DNA of 64,000 nucleotides from Epibacterium ulvae (GTDB taxonomy: Bacteria > Pseudomonadota > Alphaproteobacteria > Rhodobacterales > Rhodobacteraceae): assembly GCF_018678075.1 (NCBI RefSeq), contig NZ_JAHHIR010000050.1, positions 1 through 64,000 on the forward strand, given 5' to 3'. Positions within the stretch are counted from its first letter, which is position 1; every line of letters starts with the position of its first letter. Positions 7,807-16,681 of the stretch are shown here, piece by piece. The notes beneath the pieces are model-generated. The model saw only the letters and a list, made by a program, of their open reading frames with translations. It had not been told where the DNA came from and made no database searches. The translations under genes were made by a program, and so were the position numbers.

Positions 7807-8703
7807 ATGATGGACCGGCTCGATACGCTCAGGCTCTTCGTGAGAGTTTTGGAACGCGGTAGCTTCACGAAAGCCGCTGCTGACCTCAACATTCCGCGCT
7901 CAACGGCCAGTGAGGCCATCCAGCGGTTGGAACGCGATTTGGGAAGCCGGTTGCTGGAACGTACTACGCGCCATATTGCACCCACGCCGGACGGGGATGC
8001 CTTCTACCGAAGATGCGTGTCGATCCTCACCGATCTGGAAGACGCCGAGGGCGCATTGCGCGGACATGAGCCGACCGGACTGCTGCGCATAGATGCGCCC
8101 GGTACGCTGACCCGCGTTTTCTTGTTGCCGCACCTTTCTGAATTTTTGGCGAGATACCCGAAGATCACCCTTCAACTGGGACAAACAGAACGATTGGTCG
8201 ATTTGGTGCGTGAGGGTGTCGATTGCGTTATCCGCGCCGGAGACCCCCTCGACAGCAGCATGATATCGCGCCGCCTCGCAAGCATGCCGGAAATCACCTG
8301 CGCCAGCCCGGACTACCTTGCCAAGTTCGGCACACCAAAGACAACAGCGGACCTAAACGGGCACCATATGGTTGGCTTTCTATCGTCGCGCACCGGTGCT
8401 GCGTTGCCGCTGGAGTTTGGTGTTGGCAAACGGATCGAGACGGTCACTTTGCCAGCAACAGTAGTCGCCAACGATGCAGACACGGTCCATCATTTGGCTC
8501 GTGAAGGCTTCGGCCTCGCCCAAGCACCAAAGTACCGGTTCGCGGACGACCAGAAAACTGGCCGCCTCGTTGAAGTATTGCCAGACACGCCGCCCCCTGC
8601 AATTCCCTTGGCTGCCTATTATCCCCAGAACCGACAACTCTCTCCGCGCGTGCGGGTCTTTCTAGATTGGGTTGTCGGCATATTTGCCGGGACTGCGTTT
8701 TGA
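7807..8703 (+). CDS. LysR-family transcriptional regulator
   Basis: A 298-residue LysR protein with an N-terminal winged helix-turn-helix (about residues 4-62: LDTLRLFVRVLERGSFTKAA) and a substrate-binding domain from about residue 90. The SFTKAAADLNIPRSTASEAI stretch is the recognition-helix region of the CrgA-like subgroup. It is transcribed away from the SDR gene and most likely controls it and the former tautomerase. ATG at 7807 or 7810 would both serve as start. The inducer is unknown. Confidence 0.88.
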   Translation: MMDRLDTLRLFVRVLERGSFTKAAADLNIPRSTASEAIQRLERDLGSRLLERTTRHIAPTPDGDAFYRRCVSILTDLEDAEGALRGHEPTGLLRIDAPGTLTRVFLLPHLSEFLARYPKITLQLGQTERLVDLVREGVDCVIRAGDPLDSSMISRRLASMPEITCASPDYLAKFGTPKTTADLNGHHMVGFLSSRTGAALPLEFGVGKRIETVTLPATVVANDADTVHHLAREGFGLAQAPKYRFADDQKTGRLVEVLPDTPPPAIPLAAYYPQNRQLSPRVRVFLDWVVGIFAGTAF

Positions 8704-9142
8704 AACATGGGCTGGTCAAATCACAGTGCCGTCATTGGCGCGGACGCGGCGAAACTCCGTTCTGTCCCGCTCTGCGGACACCGGAACCGGCGTTCCGATG
8801 CTGTCGATTTATGCCAGAACACCAAGGGCGCTCCTTAGTCAACTGCGAAAATGCCGGTCTCGCCGATCTGTTGGCTTGGGATGACGCGGAAACGTGGTAA
8901 TCATGGTTTCAAGGTGAGGTTGAGGGTGATGGAAGCGGTCGACCGTGGTACACGGAAACGTTTCAAGTGTTTCAAGCACTTTCACTTCGATTTGAATCTG
9001 TGCAACATTCGTTGCAGCTCGATTGGGAGACACTACATTGGATTTGCGTGTTCGCGGTCTCTGTCGCGCCTGGGAGAAAACCGGGTGAGATGGGGGAGGC
9101 ATCGGACCATGGACGAATTTGGCTATGACAAGGAGTAGTTCC
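8704..9142. other. intergenic region before the Deg protease gene
   Basis: No convincing gene. Short open frames on both strands show no recognisable protein features. A direct repeat of GTTTCAAG (8960-8967 and 8969-8976) is followed by a CACTTTCACTT stretch and could be a regulator site for the downstream protease gene. This is also where the accessory patch that separates hflC from the protease gene ends. Confidence 0.4.
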
Positions 9143-10627
9143 GTGCAGCCACAAGTATCAATTTTACCGCGTCAGGCGCGCAAGAATGCGCCCATGCGCA
9201 TGTTTGCCGTGGCCGTTTTGGCCACTGCACTGATGATGGCACAGGCGATGGTCGCACAGGCGCGTCCTGAAAGCCTGGCACCTTTGGCGCAACAGGTGAG
9301 CCCGTCGGTGGTGAATATTACGACAACCACCGTTGTTGAAGGACGCACCGGTCCGCAAGGCATCGTGCCAGAAGGCTCGCCGCTGGAAGATCTGTTCCGT
9401 GATTTTCAGGACCGTGGTGACGAAGGCCGTCGCCCGCGCCGCTCTTCTGCGCTGGGGTCGGGCTTCGTTATTTCTGAAGACGGGTTCATCGTGACCAACA
9501 ATCACGTGATTGAAGGCGCCGATGAGATCGAGATCGAGTTCTTTCCAGGCGAAGGTCAGCCGGCCGAGCTGTTGCCGGCCGAGGTGATCGGCACCGATCC
9601 CAACACCGACCTTGCACTGTTGAAGGTCAAGGCGCCAATGCCGCTGACCTATGTGCAGTTTGGCGACAGTGACGCGGCTTTGGTTGGCGATTGGGTTGTG
9701 GCGATGGGCAACCCGCTGGGGCAGGGGTTCTCTGTTTCGGCTGGTATCGTCTCGGCTCGCAACCGGGCGCTGTCTGGCTCCTATGATGACTACATCCAGA
9801 CCGACGCTGCGATCAACCGGGGCAACTCGGGCGGTCCGCTGTTTAATATGGATGGCGAAGTGATCGGCGTGAACACTGCTATCCTGTCGCCCAATGGTGG
9901 CTCGATCGGTATTGGCTTTTCCATGGCGTCCAATGTTGTGAGCAAAGTTGTCGCGCAGCTGAAGGAATTTGGCGAAACCCGTCGCGGTTGGCTGGGTGTG
10001 CGCATTCAGGATGTCGACCAGGATGTGGCAGAGGCCATGGGTCTGGAAGTTGCCGAAGGCGCGCTGATCACCGACGTGCCGGATGGACCGGCCAAGGACG
10101 CGGGCCTGTTGTCGGGCGACGTCATCTTGACCTTTGACGGTGTTGATGTGGCCGATACCCGTGGGTTGGTACGTCAAGTTGGCAACTCGGAAGTTGGCAA
10201 AACAGTGCGCGTTGTCGTCTATCGCGAAGGCAAGACTGAAACCATTCGCGTGACCCTTGGGCGTCGTGAAGAGGCCGAGCGTCAGGCAACACCTGAGGGT
10301 GAGGCGGAACCAGAGTCGGAAGAAAGCGAAAAGCAGCTGTTGGGTATGACCGTTGGTCCGCTGGCCGAAGAGCAGCGCGAGACGCTGAATGTTCCCGAAG
10401 GGACCGATGGTCTGGTAATCATGTCCGTGGATGAAGCGGCGGAAGCCTGGGAAAAAGGTCTGCGCGCAGGTGATGTGATCACCGAGGCTGGCCAGCAAAA
10501 AGTGACCGATGTAGCCTCGCTTGAGGCGCGGATTGCCGAAGTGCAGGACGCGGGTCGCAAATCCCTGCTGCTGCTGGTGCGTCGCAATGGTGAGCCACGT
10601 TTTGTGGCGCTGAACCTGAGCGAGTGA
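9143..10627 (+). CDS. degQ: Do/DegQ-family periplasmic serine protease
   Basis: A 494-residue HtrA-type protease/chaperone for misfolded envelope proteins. An N-terminal signal sequence (MRMFAVAVLATALMMAQAM, cleaved near AQA) leads into a trypsin-like domain with the catalytic triad: His in NNHVIEG, Asp in NTDLALLKV, Ser in GNSGGPLF. Two PDZ domains follow (about 275-370 and 395-490), separated by a Glu-rich linker. GTG at 9143 is chosen because AAGGAG (9130-9135) lies seven bases upstream; the frame is open further back to a TTG at 9119. The gene is probably the ancestral neighbour of hflKC, now displaced. Confidence 0.92.
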   Translation: MQPQVSILPRQARKNAPMRMFAVAVLATALMMAQAMVAQARPESLAPLAQQVSPSVVNITTTTVVEGRTGPQGIVPEGSPLEDLFRDFQDRGDEGRRPRRSSALGSGFVISEDGFIVTNNHVIEGADEIEIEFFPGEGQPAELLPAEVIGTDPNTDLALLKVKAPMPLTYVQFGDSDAALVGDWVVAMGNPLGQGFSVSAGIVSARNRALSGSYDDYIQTDAAINRGNSGGPLFNMDGEVIGVNTAILSPNGGSIGIGFSMASNVVSKVVAQLKEFGETRRGWLGVRIQDVDQDVAEAMGLEVAEGALITDVPDGPAKDAGLLSGDVILTFDGVDVADTRGLVRQVGNSEVGKTVRVVVYREGKTETIRVTLGRREEAERQATPEGEAEPESEESEKQLLGMTVGPLAEEQRETLNVPEGTDGLVIMSVDEAAEAWEKGLRAGDVITEAGQQKVTDVASLEARIAEVQDAGRKSLLLLVRRNGEPRFVALNLSE

Positions 10628-10651
10628 TCGTAGACTTTTGAAATTGTAGAA

Positions 10652-10683
10652 AAGGCCGGGGATCATCTCCCCGGTCTTTTTTA
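10652..10683 (+). terminator. terminator of the Deg protease gene
   Basis: Stem GGCCGGGGA / TCCCCGGTC with a short loop, followed by a T run. It lies 24 bases after the stop and between convergent genes, so it may also limit transcription from the minus-strand Crp/Fnr gene. Confidence 0.85.
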
Positions 10684-10703
10684 TGTGCAGGACCTTTATG
10701 GGG

Positions 10704-11366
10704 TCAGATCATGTCGGGTTCGGCCAGCACTTCCAATTCGGCGCGGTCCAAGATTTCGACACCGCCACGGCTGATTTCCAGGATATCGTTGCGCTTCCAA
10801 CCGGCCAGCGTTTTGGACACCGCCTCCCGCGTTGCGCCGACATATTCTGCCAGTTCCGATTGAGACAGCGCCAGACGGCCATCTTGCCCCTCGGGCGATA
10901 GATGCAGCAGTTTGCGGGCAAGGCGTACGGGCAGGGGCATGAACACCTGTTCGTTCAACTGGGTGCTCATCCAGCGCATGCGTTGACCGGCCAGTCGCAG
11001 CAGGTCTTCGGCAAGTTCCGGGTGTTGTTGGATCTTGGCCAGCACATCGCGGCGGCGCAGACGGCGCAAGGAACAAAGCCCTACGGCATGGGCCGAGGCG
11101 GTGCGCACGCCGGGATCAAACAGCGCAATCTCACCAAAGACGGCCCCGGCGCGCAGCCTGTCCAACGTGTGTTTGCGCCCGGTGGAGGACAGAACAGACA
11201 GTTCCAGCTCTCCTTCGATCAGGGCAAACAGTGCCTCGCCCGTGTCGCCTTGCTCAAACAAAGTATCGCCAGATGCGAGGGTGATCTCGCTGGCCTGACT
11301 GTCGAGCATATCGCGCAACCGGTCAGAGGCACCGGACAAAAAACCGGTGGTGGGCAATGAGACCAT
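10704..11366 (-). CDS. Crp/Fnr-family transcriptional regulator
   Basis: A 220-residue regulator with an N-terminal cyclic-nucleotide-binding-like beta barrel (FEQGDTGEALFALIEGELEL, then GAVFGEIALFDPGVRTASA) and a C-terminal winged helix (LSQSELAEYVGATREAVSKT). The GEIALFDPGVRTASA segment resembles the cAMP pocket of Crp. There is no N-terminal Cys cluster, so it is not an oxygen-sensing Fnr. The ATG at 11366 follows an AAAGGAG site. The frame is open for 20 more codons upstream, but those have no family match. The ligand is unproven. Confidence 0.88.
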   Translation of the reverse strand: MVSLPTTGFLSGASDRLRDMLDSQASEITLASGDTLFEQGDTGEALFALIEGELELSVLSSTGRKHTLDRLRAGAVFGEIALFDPGVRTASAHAVGLCSLRRLRRRDVLAKIQQHPELAEDLLRLAGQRMRWMSTQLNEQVFMPLPVRLARKLLHLSPEGQDGRLALSQSELAEYVGATREAVSKTLAGWKRNDILEISRGGVEILDRAELEVLAEPDMI

Positions 11367-11442
11367 GGAAGGCTCCTTTGTGTTTTGAGCCGGTTTCAGG
11401 CTGATCCAACACCGCGCCAACGGCACTGGTCGGGGGAACTGG

Positions 11443-11985
11443 TCAACGTTTGACCGAAATCAAACCAAGTTTGCGGGCATTTTCAAGTGAGAGTGTCGGA
11501 CTGTCGAGGCCTTGACTGCGTTGATAGGCTAATATTCCCCGTTGCGTCGCGCGATCCAGCACTCCGGTCAGGGGACCAGGGAAATGTTCGCGCGCGGCCA
11601 GAGCACGTTGCAGCGTGGCGACAAAATCGGGTGAAAAATCCGCCGGGCAGAGGGTTTCGAACCAGGCTTCACTGCGGGGGCGGACAACTTCTTGTCGCGT
11701 CACGGTGCGAAAGGTGGCGGGAGCCGTGACCTGTCCGGTGGCATCCACACGGGGCGGGGTGACCTGTTCCTGGCGGGTGACGGTTTCGATTACGGCCGGC
11801 GTAATTTCAGTATCCCAGCAGCTGCCCGCGGGCGCGCCGGGAGGCGTTTTTTGGGACGCGCTGCGCACCGATTGCCCAAGCCCTTGCGGCACACGTCCCG
11901 GACCTTCGGGCGCGCAAGCCGACAGCAGCACCGCGATGAGTGCTGGCAGCAGTGTATAGAGTCGGCGGGAAAGGTGGTAAGGCAT
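11443..11985 (-). CDS. lipoprotein with peptidoglycan-binding-like C-terminus
   Basis: A 180-residue protein with a type II signal peptide (LPALIAVLLSAC, lipobox Cys at about residue 24), so an outer- or inner-membrane lipoprotein is predicted. The middle part carries two similar segments (ETVTRQEQVTPP and RTVTRQEVVRP), an internal repeat. The C-terminus (FPGPLTGVLDRATQRGILAYQRSQGL) resembles the PG_binding_1 fold. No enzymatic motif is visible. A structural or cell-wall-anchoring role is an inference. Confidence 0.7.
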   Translation of the reverse strand: MPYHLSRRLYTLLPALIAVLLSACAPEGPGRVPQGLGQSVRSASQKTPPGAPAGSCWDTEITPAVIETVTRQEQVTPPRVDATGQVTAPATFRTVTRQEVVRPRSEAWFETLCPADFSPDFVATLQRALAAREHFPGPLTGVLDRATQRGILAYQRSQGLDSPTLSLENARKLGLISVKR

Positions 11986-12023
11986 TGGTATAAAAGTGAC
12001 GTCGCGCTAGGATTGCGGGAAGG

Positions 12024-12431
12024 TTAGCCGAAGTCGTCGACCGGCGCAAAGGCTGGATCGTCGCTGCGCCCCTGTGGGGCCAGAAGAAGGTCGAGCATGG
12101 GGGAAATATCCTCAATCTGATGGGCGATCACATGGGTGACGGAATGGGCACGCTGCACTTGTCCGGTGACCCGCAGCAGCCGTCCGGCAATCACCGCACG
12201 GCGGAAGGTTTCATACATCTTGCGCCAGACAATGATGTTCACCACGCCGGTCTCATCCTCCAGGGTGAGAAAGATTACCCCTTTGGCGGTGCCGGGGCGC
12301 TGTCTGAGAATCACCAGCCCGGCCACGGTGACATGTATATCGTTGCGACAGCCCTTGAGTGCCGCAGCGGGCAGGCTGGCGGGGCCGGGAAAGGCAGATG
12401 GGGTGTCAGGCGTTTGCATAAGGGCGGTCAT
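12024..12431 (-). pseudogene. dnaE2: 3' remnant of error-prone DNA polymerase DnaE2 (OB-fold only)
   Basis: A 135-residue frame whose residues about 30-120 match only the C-terminal OB-fold of the alpha-subunit-like polymerase DnaE2: VTVAGLVILRQRPGTAKGV, then LEDETGVVNIIVW. Full DnaE2 proteins exceed 1000 residues, and none of the PHP or polymerase domain is present upstream. The first about 28 residues are unrelated to that fold. A perfect alphaproteobacterial SOS box lies 59 bases upstream of the start, which fits a former imuA-imuB-dnaE2 cassette reduced by internal deletion. The open frame could still yield a small OB-fold protein. Confidence 0.65.
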
Positions 12432-12466
12432 GGCATCGATGATGGTGTGTAATGTCTAGGTTCTGA

Positions 12467-12948
<482 letters not shown>

Positions 12949-12949
<1 letters not shown>

Positions 12950-13785
12950 TGTGGATGGGGGCCTGTTGCTTGGCAACGGAGGCACGGCGTCGGCTGTTGC
13001 GACTTGGGCCCCCGTTGGTACGCCGTGCCACGCAGATGTTACTCGTGTTGCTGGCGACTGCAGTTTTTGTTGCGCCAGCAGTTGTATGGTCAGACGGCGT
13101 GGTATCCGCCACCTTTGGCGATCCCACCCGACGCTATAGTCATGCGATTTTAGGGGATGACATCGAGTATGGCAGCCTCACTATTGTTGGTCGGCCCGGA
13201 TTGGGGCGTTCGACAGGCAGCTTGAAAACCTCCCCTGTCTGGGTTGAGAACGAATTCAAGATTACGCTGCCGTTGGATCATGTGTTCGAGGACCTTCAAC
13301 CCCGCCTTGTTGATTTTGATTTCGACGGAGGCATGGAAGTTATGGTCGTCGAGACGGACGTCGCCAAAGGCGCGCAGTTGGCGATTTATGATGGGGCTGG
13401 CAAAAAGATCGCTGAGACTCCACATATCGGCCGATCCCATCGATGGCTGGCCCCGATAGGGGCGGTCGATTTCGATGGGGACGGATATGTCGAAGTGGCC
13501 TATGTCGACAGACCACATTTGGCCAAAGTGTTGCGAGTTTGGCGTTACCGCGATGGCCGATTGGAAGAGGTCGCAAACCACGCAGGTCTAACGAACCACC
13601 AAATAGGTCAGGGCTTTATCACGTCGGGTTTGCGAGATTGTGGTGACGGCGCTGAAATGGTTCTGGTAGATGCGGAGTGGTCGCGTATTGTGTCAGTGCG
13701 TCTGCTGGATGATCAGCTTGACGTGCGCGAACTAGGACAATTTGCATCCGACCCCAACCTGAAAGAAACGCTGGCCTGTCGCTAG
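12949..13785 (+). CDS. secreted FG-GAP/VCBS-like repeat protein
   Basis: Up to 278 residues. A hydrophobic signal segment (MLLVLLATAVFVAPAVV) starts at a second Met (ATG 13036), so the true protein may be 249 residues. Two Asp-rich FG-GAP-type repeats are visible: VDFDFDGGMEVMVVE and VDFDGDGYVEVAYVD, calcium-loop-like elements of a beta propeller. A third, weaker unit follows (LRDCGDGAEMVLVD). Predicted to be periplasmic. The first start overlaps the ferredoxin stop; initiation there would add about 29 basic residues ahead of the signal. Function unknown. Confidence 0.75.
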
Positions 13786-13827
13786 CGTCCGGAGGTGTCG
13801 ACGCGACAAGCGCCTGGGTGCGTCAGG

Positions 13828-14436
13828 CTAGTCCTCAACCACATGGTCGCCAGATAAATCCCCAAGTGAAGAGAACAGCGCGGCCGTATTGTTCACACCG
13901 ACCTTGCGCAACAATCTGGCGCGATGCACTTCGACGGTTCTGTGGCTCAATTCTAGGCAGCGGGCTATTTCCTTGCTGGTCATGCCCTCGGTCAACAGGG
14001 AATAAACCTCGCGCTCGCGCCGGGTCAGCGGCTGATAGGGGCGGTTGGCGGACAGATCCGCAAAGCTCCAGACCGCCTGGGCCAAAGGATCATCCGGCGT
14101 GAAACTGTGCCCGCGCACCCGCGCCCAGAACAAAACACCACCCTTGCGGCGCATCACGCGTTCGTCCCAGTACAGCGCGCCGGCGCGCAGGCGCTCATCC
14201 CCGCGATTGGTGATGTTCAAAAACTCTTCCTCGGTGGGGTAGAGGAAGGCAAACAACTGCCCCAGCATTTCAGAGCGCGCGTACCCGAAGGTCTCACAAA
14301 ACCGCTGATTACACTCCATAATTACGCGGTTCTCGGTGACCACGATGCCGATCGGTGCAAGGTCAAAGGCCTCTTCCAACATATAGCGTGTCGCAAGACC
14401 AATGGGGGGCTGTGTGGGATCTTTGATGTTGGTCAT
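13828..14436 (-). CDS. PAS-LuxR transcriptional regulator
   Basis: A 202-residue protein with an N-terminal PAS domain (about 20-130: LAPIGIVVTENRVIMECNQR, then the FGYARSEMLGQ segment) and a C-terminal LuxR/GerE helix-turn-helix (about 137-195: LTRREREVYSLLTEGMTSKE, HRTVEVHRARLLRK). The sensor and output domains sit in one soluble chain, with no receiver Asp and no kinase. The ligand or redox signal is unknown. It stands alone, with a GGAG ribosome site before the ATG. About 240 bases without a gene follow upstream. Confidence 0.85.
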   Translation of the reverse strand: MTNIKDPTQPPIGLATRYMLEEAFDLAPIGIVVTENRVIMECNQRFCETFGYARSEMLGQLFAFLYPTEEEFLNITNRGDERLRAGALYWDERVMRRKGGVLFWARVRGHSFTPDDPLAQAVWSFADLSANRPYQPLTRREREVYSLLTEGMTSKEIARCLELSHRTVEVHRARLLRKVGVNNTAALFSSLGDLSGDHVVED

Positions 14437-14676
14437 TGGGGCTCCGTCAAAAATATGAACTTGTGAATGAAAACAAAATCAGGAAGAGACTGCCGTCCGG
14501 TAAGTATATGCCAGTAACCGCATGAGAAAAGTTCAATAAGTGCGCGTGGATAATAAAAAGATCAAAAAGACGTCCGGTCATATACGGCGGGGCTATTTGA
14601 AACATGCGCGCATTGGAGGAGACGACGGGCAGGTTGCGGTAACGGCGTGCGAGTCGCGGCTGGCTAACGCCGACAG

Positions 14677-15138
14677 TTAGACCGCGCGACGCATGGTGAC
14701 AGAGGTCGGTTTTGTAAATCCAGGATGGGAGCTGCGCGCGACCTCCACAAAACCCATGTGGGCAAAGGCGGCTTGATTCTCTGTGAGTTCAACCCGCACC
14801 TCCAACTCGAGAAAGCCGCAGTTATGGGCAGCTGCACGGTGCGCCACGTGGTCGACCAATTGGTGGGCAAACCCGCGCCCTCGATGGTCTTGATCAACCG
14901 CCAGCTTGCCCAGATAAAGGCTATCTCTCCGTGGGGTCAGCACAACGCAAGCCGACAGTGGGTCGCCCAAGGCCCAGATCTCTCCACGCGACGCTTGGTC
15001 CTGTAGCTGCGCCACGGTCAAACGATTGATCGACGACGGCGGGTCAATCCGCCCATCCATAAAGGCAAAGCTTGCACGCATCAGCGCCAATGCGTCGGTC
15101 AATTCGGGGGTGGTGGGAAACAGGCGATAGGGGATCAT
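14677..15138 (-). CDS. GNAT-family N-acetyltransferase
   Basis: A 153-residue acetyltransferase that would move an acetyl group from acetyl-CoA to an amine. The acetyl-CoA pyrophosphate loop is DQDHRGRGFAHQLVDH (motif A, R/Q-x-x-G-x-G/A). Strand beta4 (SLYLGKLAV) precedes it, and the C-terminal strand FLELEVRVE with NQAAFAHMGF forms motif B. The substrate is not predictable. It stands alone between two minus-strand genes. Confidence 0.82.
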   Translation of the reverse strand: MIPYRLFPTTPELTDALALMRASFAFMDGRIDPPSSINRLTVAQLQDQASRGEIWALGDPLSACVVLTPRRDSLYLGKLAVDQDHRGRGFAHQLVDHVAHRAAAHNCGFLELEVRVELTENQAAFAHMGFVEVARSSHPGFTKPTSVTMRRAV

Positions 15139-15241
15139 GCGGCCATAAGACAGGGAGATTTTCGGGAAAACAAGACCTCAAAACCAGCACGGTTCGATTG
15201 CGGGCCACCGCGCAGCGGGCCGTTAGGCCCGCTGCCACGCC

Positions 15242-15272
15242 CAACGAAAAAGGGGGCATTGCTGCCCCCTGA
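15242..15272 (-). terminator. terminator of purD
   Basis: Read on the minus strand: stem GGGGGCA / TGCCCCC with a GCAA tetraloop, followed by TTTTT. It lies about 45 bases beyond the purD stop. Confidence 0.88.
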
Positions 15273-15317
15273 TTTTCGGCGGGAGTGCCCCGCTGATAGT
15301 GTGACGTTTGGTGCGCT

Positions 15318-16580
15318 TTACAGCGCGCGCCAGCCGATGTCGCGGCGCACAAAACCCTCGGGCCAGTCGATCTGATCCACCATCGCATAGGCGCGATCAC
15401 GAGCCTCTTGCAGATTGTCGCCACGCGCGGTGATATTCAGAACACGGCCACCATTGGCCAGAATTTTGCCATCGACAGCTTTTGTGCCTGCATGAAAGGC
15501 CATGTTCATACTGTCTTCGGGCAATGCCGCCAGGCCTTTGATTTCTGTGCCCTTTTCATAGGATCCAGGATAGCCGTTTGCCGCCATGACAACGGTGATC
15601 GCATGATCATCCGCCCAGTTCACCTGCGCCTCTGCCAGACGCCCTTCGGCAGTGGCTTGCAACAGATCCAAGACCTGACCACCAAGGCGCAGCATCAGAA
15701 CCTGACACTCTGGATCGCCAAAGCGGACGTTGTATTCCACCAGACGCGGCTGGCCGTCTTTGATCATCAGACCCACATATAGCACGCCCTGATAGGGTAT
15801 GCCGCGATCGGCCATAGCTTTCATGGTTGGTTTGACGATCTCTTCCATGGCTTTGGCTTCGATCTCGGCCGACAGGACCGGCGCGGGGGAATAGGCGCCC
15901 ATGCCGCCGGTGTTGGGGCCGGTGTCGCCTTCGCCGACCCGTTTGTGGTCCTGTGCGGTCCCGATGGACAGGACCTCTTCGCCGTCTACCAGCACAAACA
16001 ACGACGCTTCTTCGCCTTCCATGAATTCCTCGATGACCACTTCAGCGCCGGCACCCCCAAAAGCACCACCAAACATATCATCGATGGCGTCCAGTGCGGT
16101 CTGTTCATCCATGGCGACAATCACGCCTTTGCCCGCCGCCAGCCCGTCGGCCTTGACCACGATCGGGGCGCCGTTTTTGCGCACATGTGCCTTGGCCGCT
16201 TCGGAACTAGTGAAATGGCCATAGCCCGCAGTGGGCGCATTGGCGACGTCGCAGATTTCCTTGGTAAAGCATTTGGAGGCTTCCAGACGCGCTGCATCCT
16301 TTGAGGGGCCAAAGACCAGCAGACCCGCTTCGCGCAGACGGTCGGCAACCCCTTCGGCCAGGGGCGCTTCGGGGCCGACGATCACAAAATCAATCGCTTC
16401 CTCTTCGGCAAAGCGCGCAACTGCACCGCCGTCGAGAATATCCAGATCCGCACATTCTGCGATGGCAGCGATACCTGCATTCCCCGGCGCCACAATCAGC
16501 TTGTCGCATTTGGGGTTTTGCTTCACAGCCCAGGTCAACGCATGTTCGCGCCCGCCGCTGCCGAGGATAAGGATGTTCAT
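15318..16580 (-). CDS. purD: phosphoribosylamine--glycine ligase
   Basis: A 420-residue ATP-grasp enzyme (GARS) that joins phosphoribosylamine and glycine in purine biosynthesis. The N-terminal domain begins MNILILGSGGREHALTWA. The ATP-grasp region includes IVVKADGLAAGKGV and VIEEFMEGEEASLFVLVDGE, and the C-terminal RFGDPECQVLM motif is the family signature. The length is normal. It is divergent from xseA with about 100 bases between, the usual arrangement in many alphaproteobacteria. Confidence 0.95.
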   Translation of the reverse strand: MNILILGSGGREHALTWAVKQNPKCDKLIVAPGNAGIAAIAECADLDILDGGAVARFAEEEAIDFVIVGPEAPLAEGVADRLREAGLLVFGPSKDAARLEASKCFTKEICDVANAPTAGYGHFTSSEAAKAHVRKNGAPIVVKADGLAAGKGVIVAMDEQTALDAIDDMFGGAFGGAGAEVVIEEFMEGEEASLFVLVDGEEVLSIGTAQDHKRVGEGDTGPNTGGMGAYSPAPVLSAEIEAKAMEEIVKPTMKAMADRGIPYQGVLYVGLMIKDGQPRLVEYNVRFGDPECQVLMLRLGGQVLDLLQATAEGRLAEAQVNWADDHAITVVMAANGYPGSYEKGTEIKGLAALPEDSMNMAFHAGTKAVDGKILANGGRVLNITARGDNLQEARDRAYAMVDQIDWPEGFVRRDIGWRAL

Positions 16581-16681
16581 TGCGCTGTCTCCGATCTGCT
16601 TGGCCTTGCTTGCGGCGTGTCATATGCTGCGCGCGAACCTAAAACAAGAACCCTTGCAAACCTGCCGAGGCCCGAGCCCCC

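Noticed and set aside
9164-10666. 500-codon open frame on the minus strand opposite the Deg protease gene
   Set aside because: Antisense shadow; the plus strand carries a clear HtrA-type protease.
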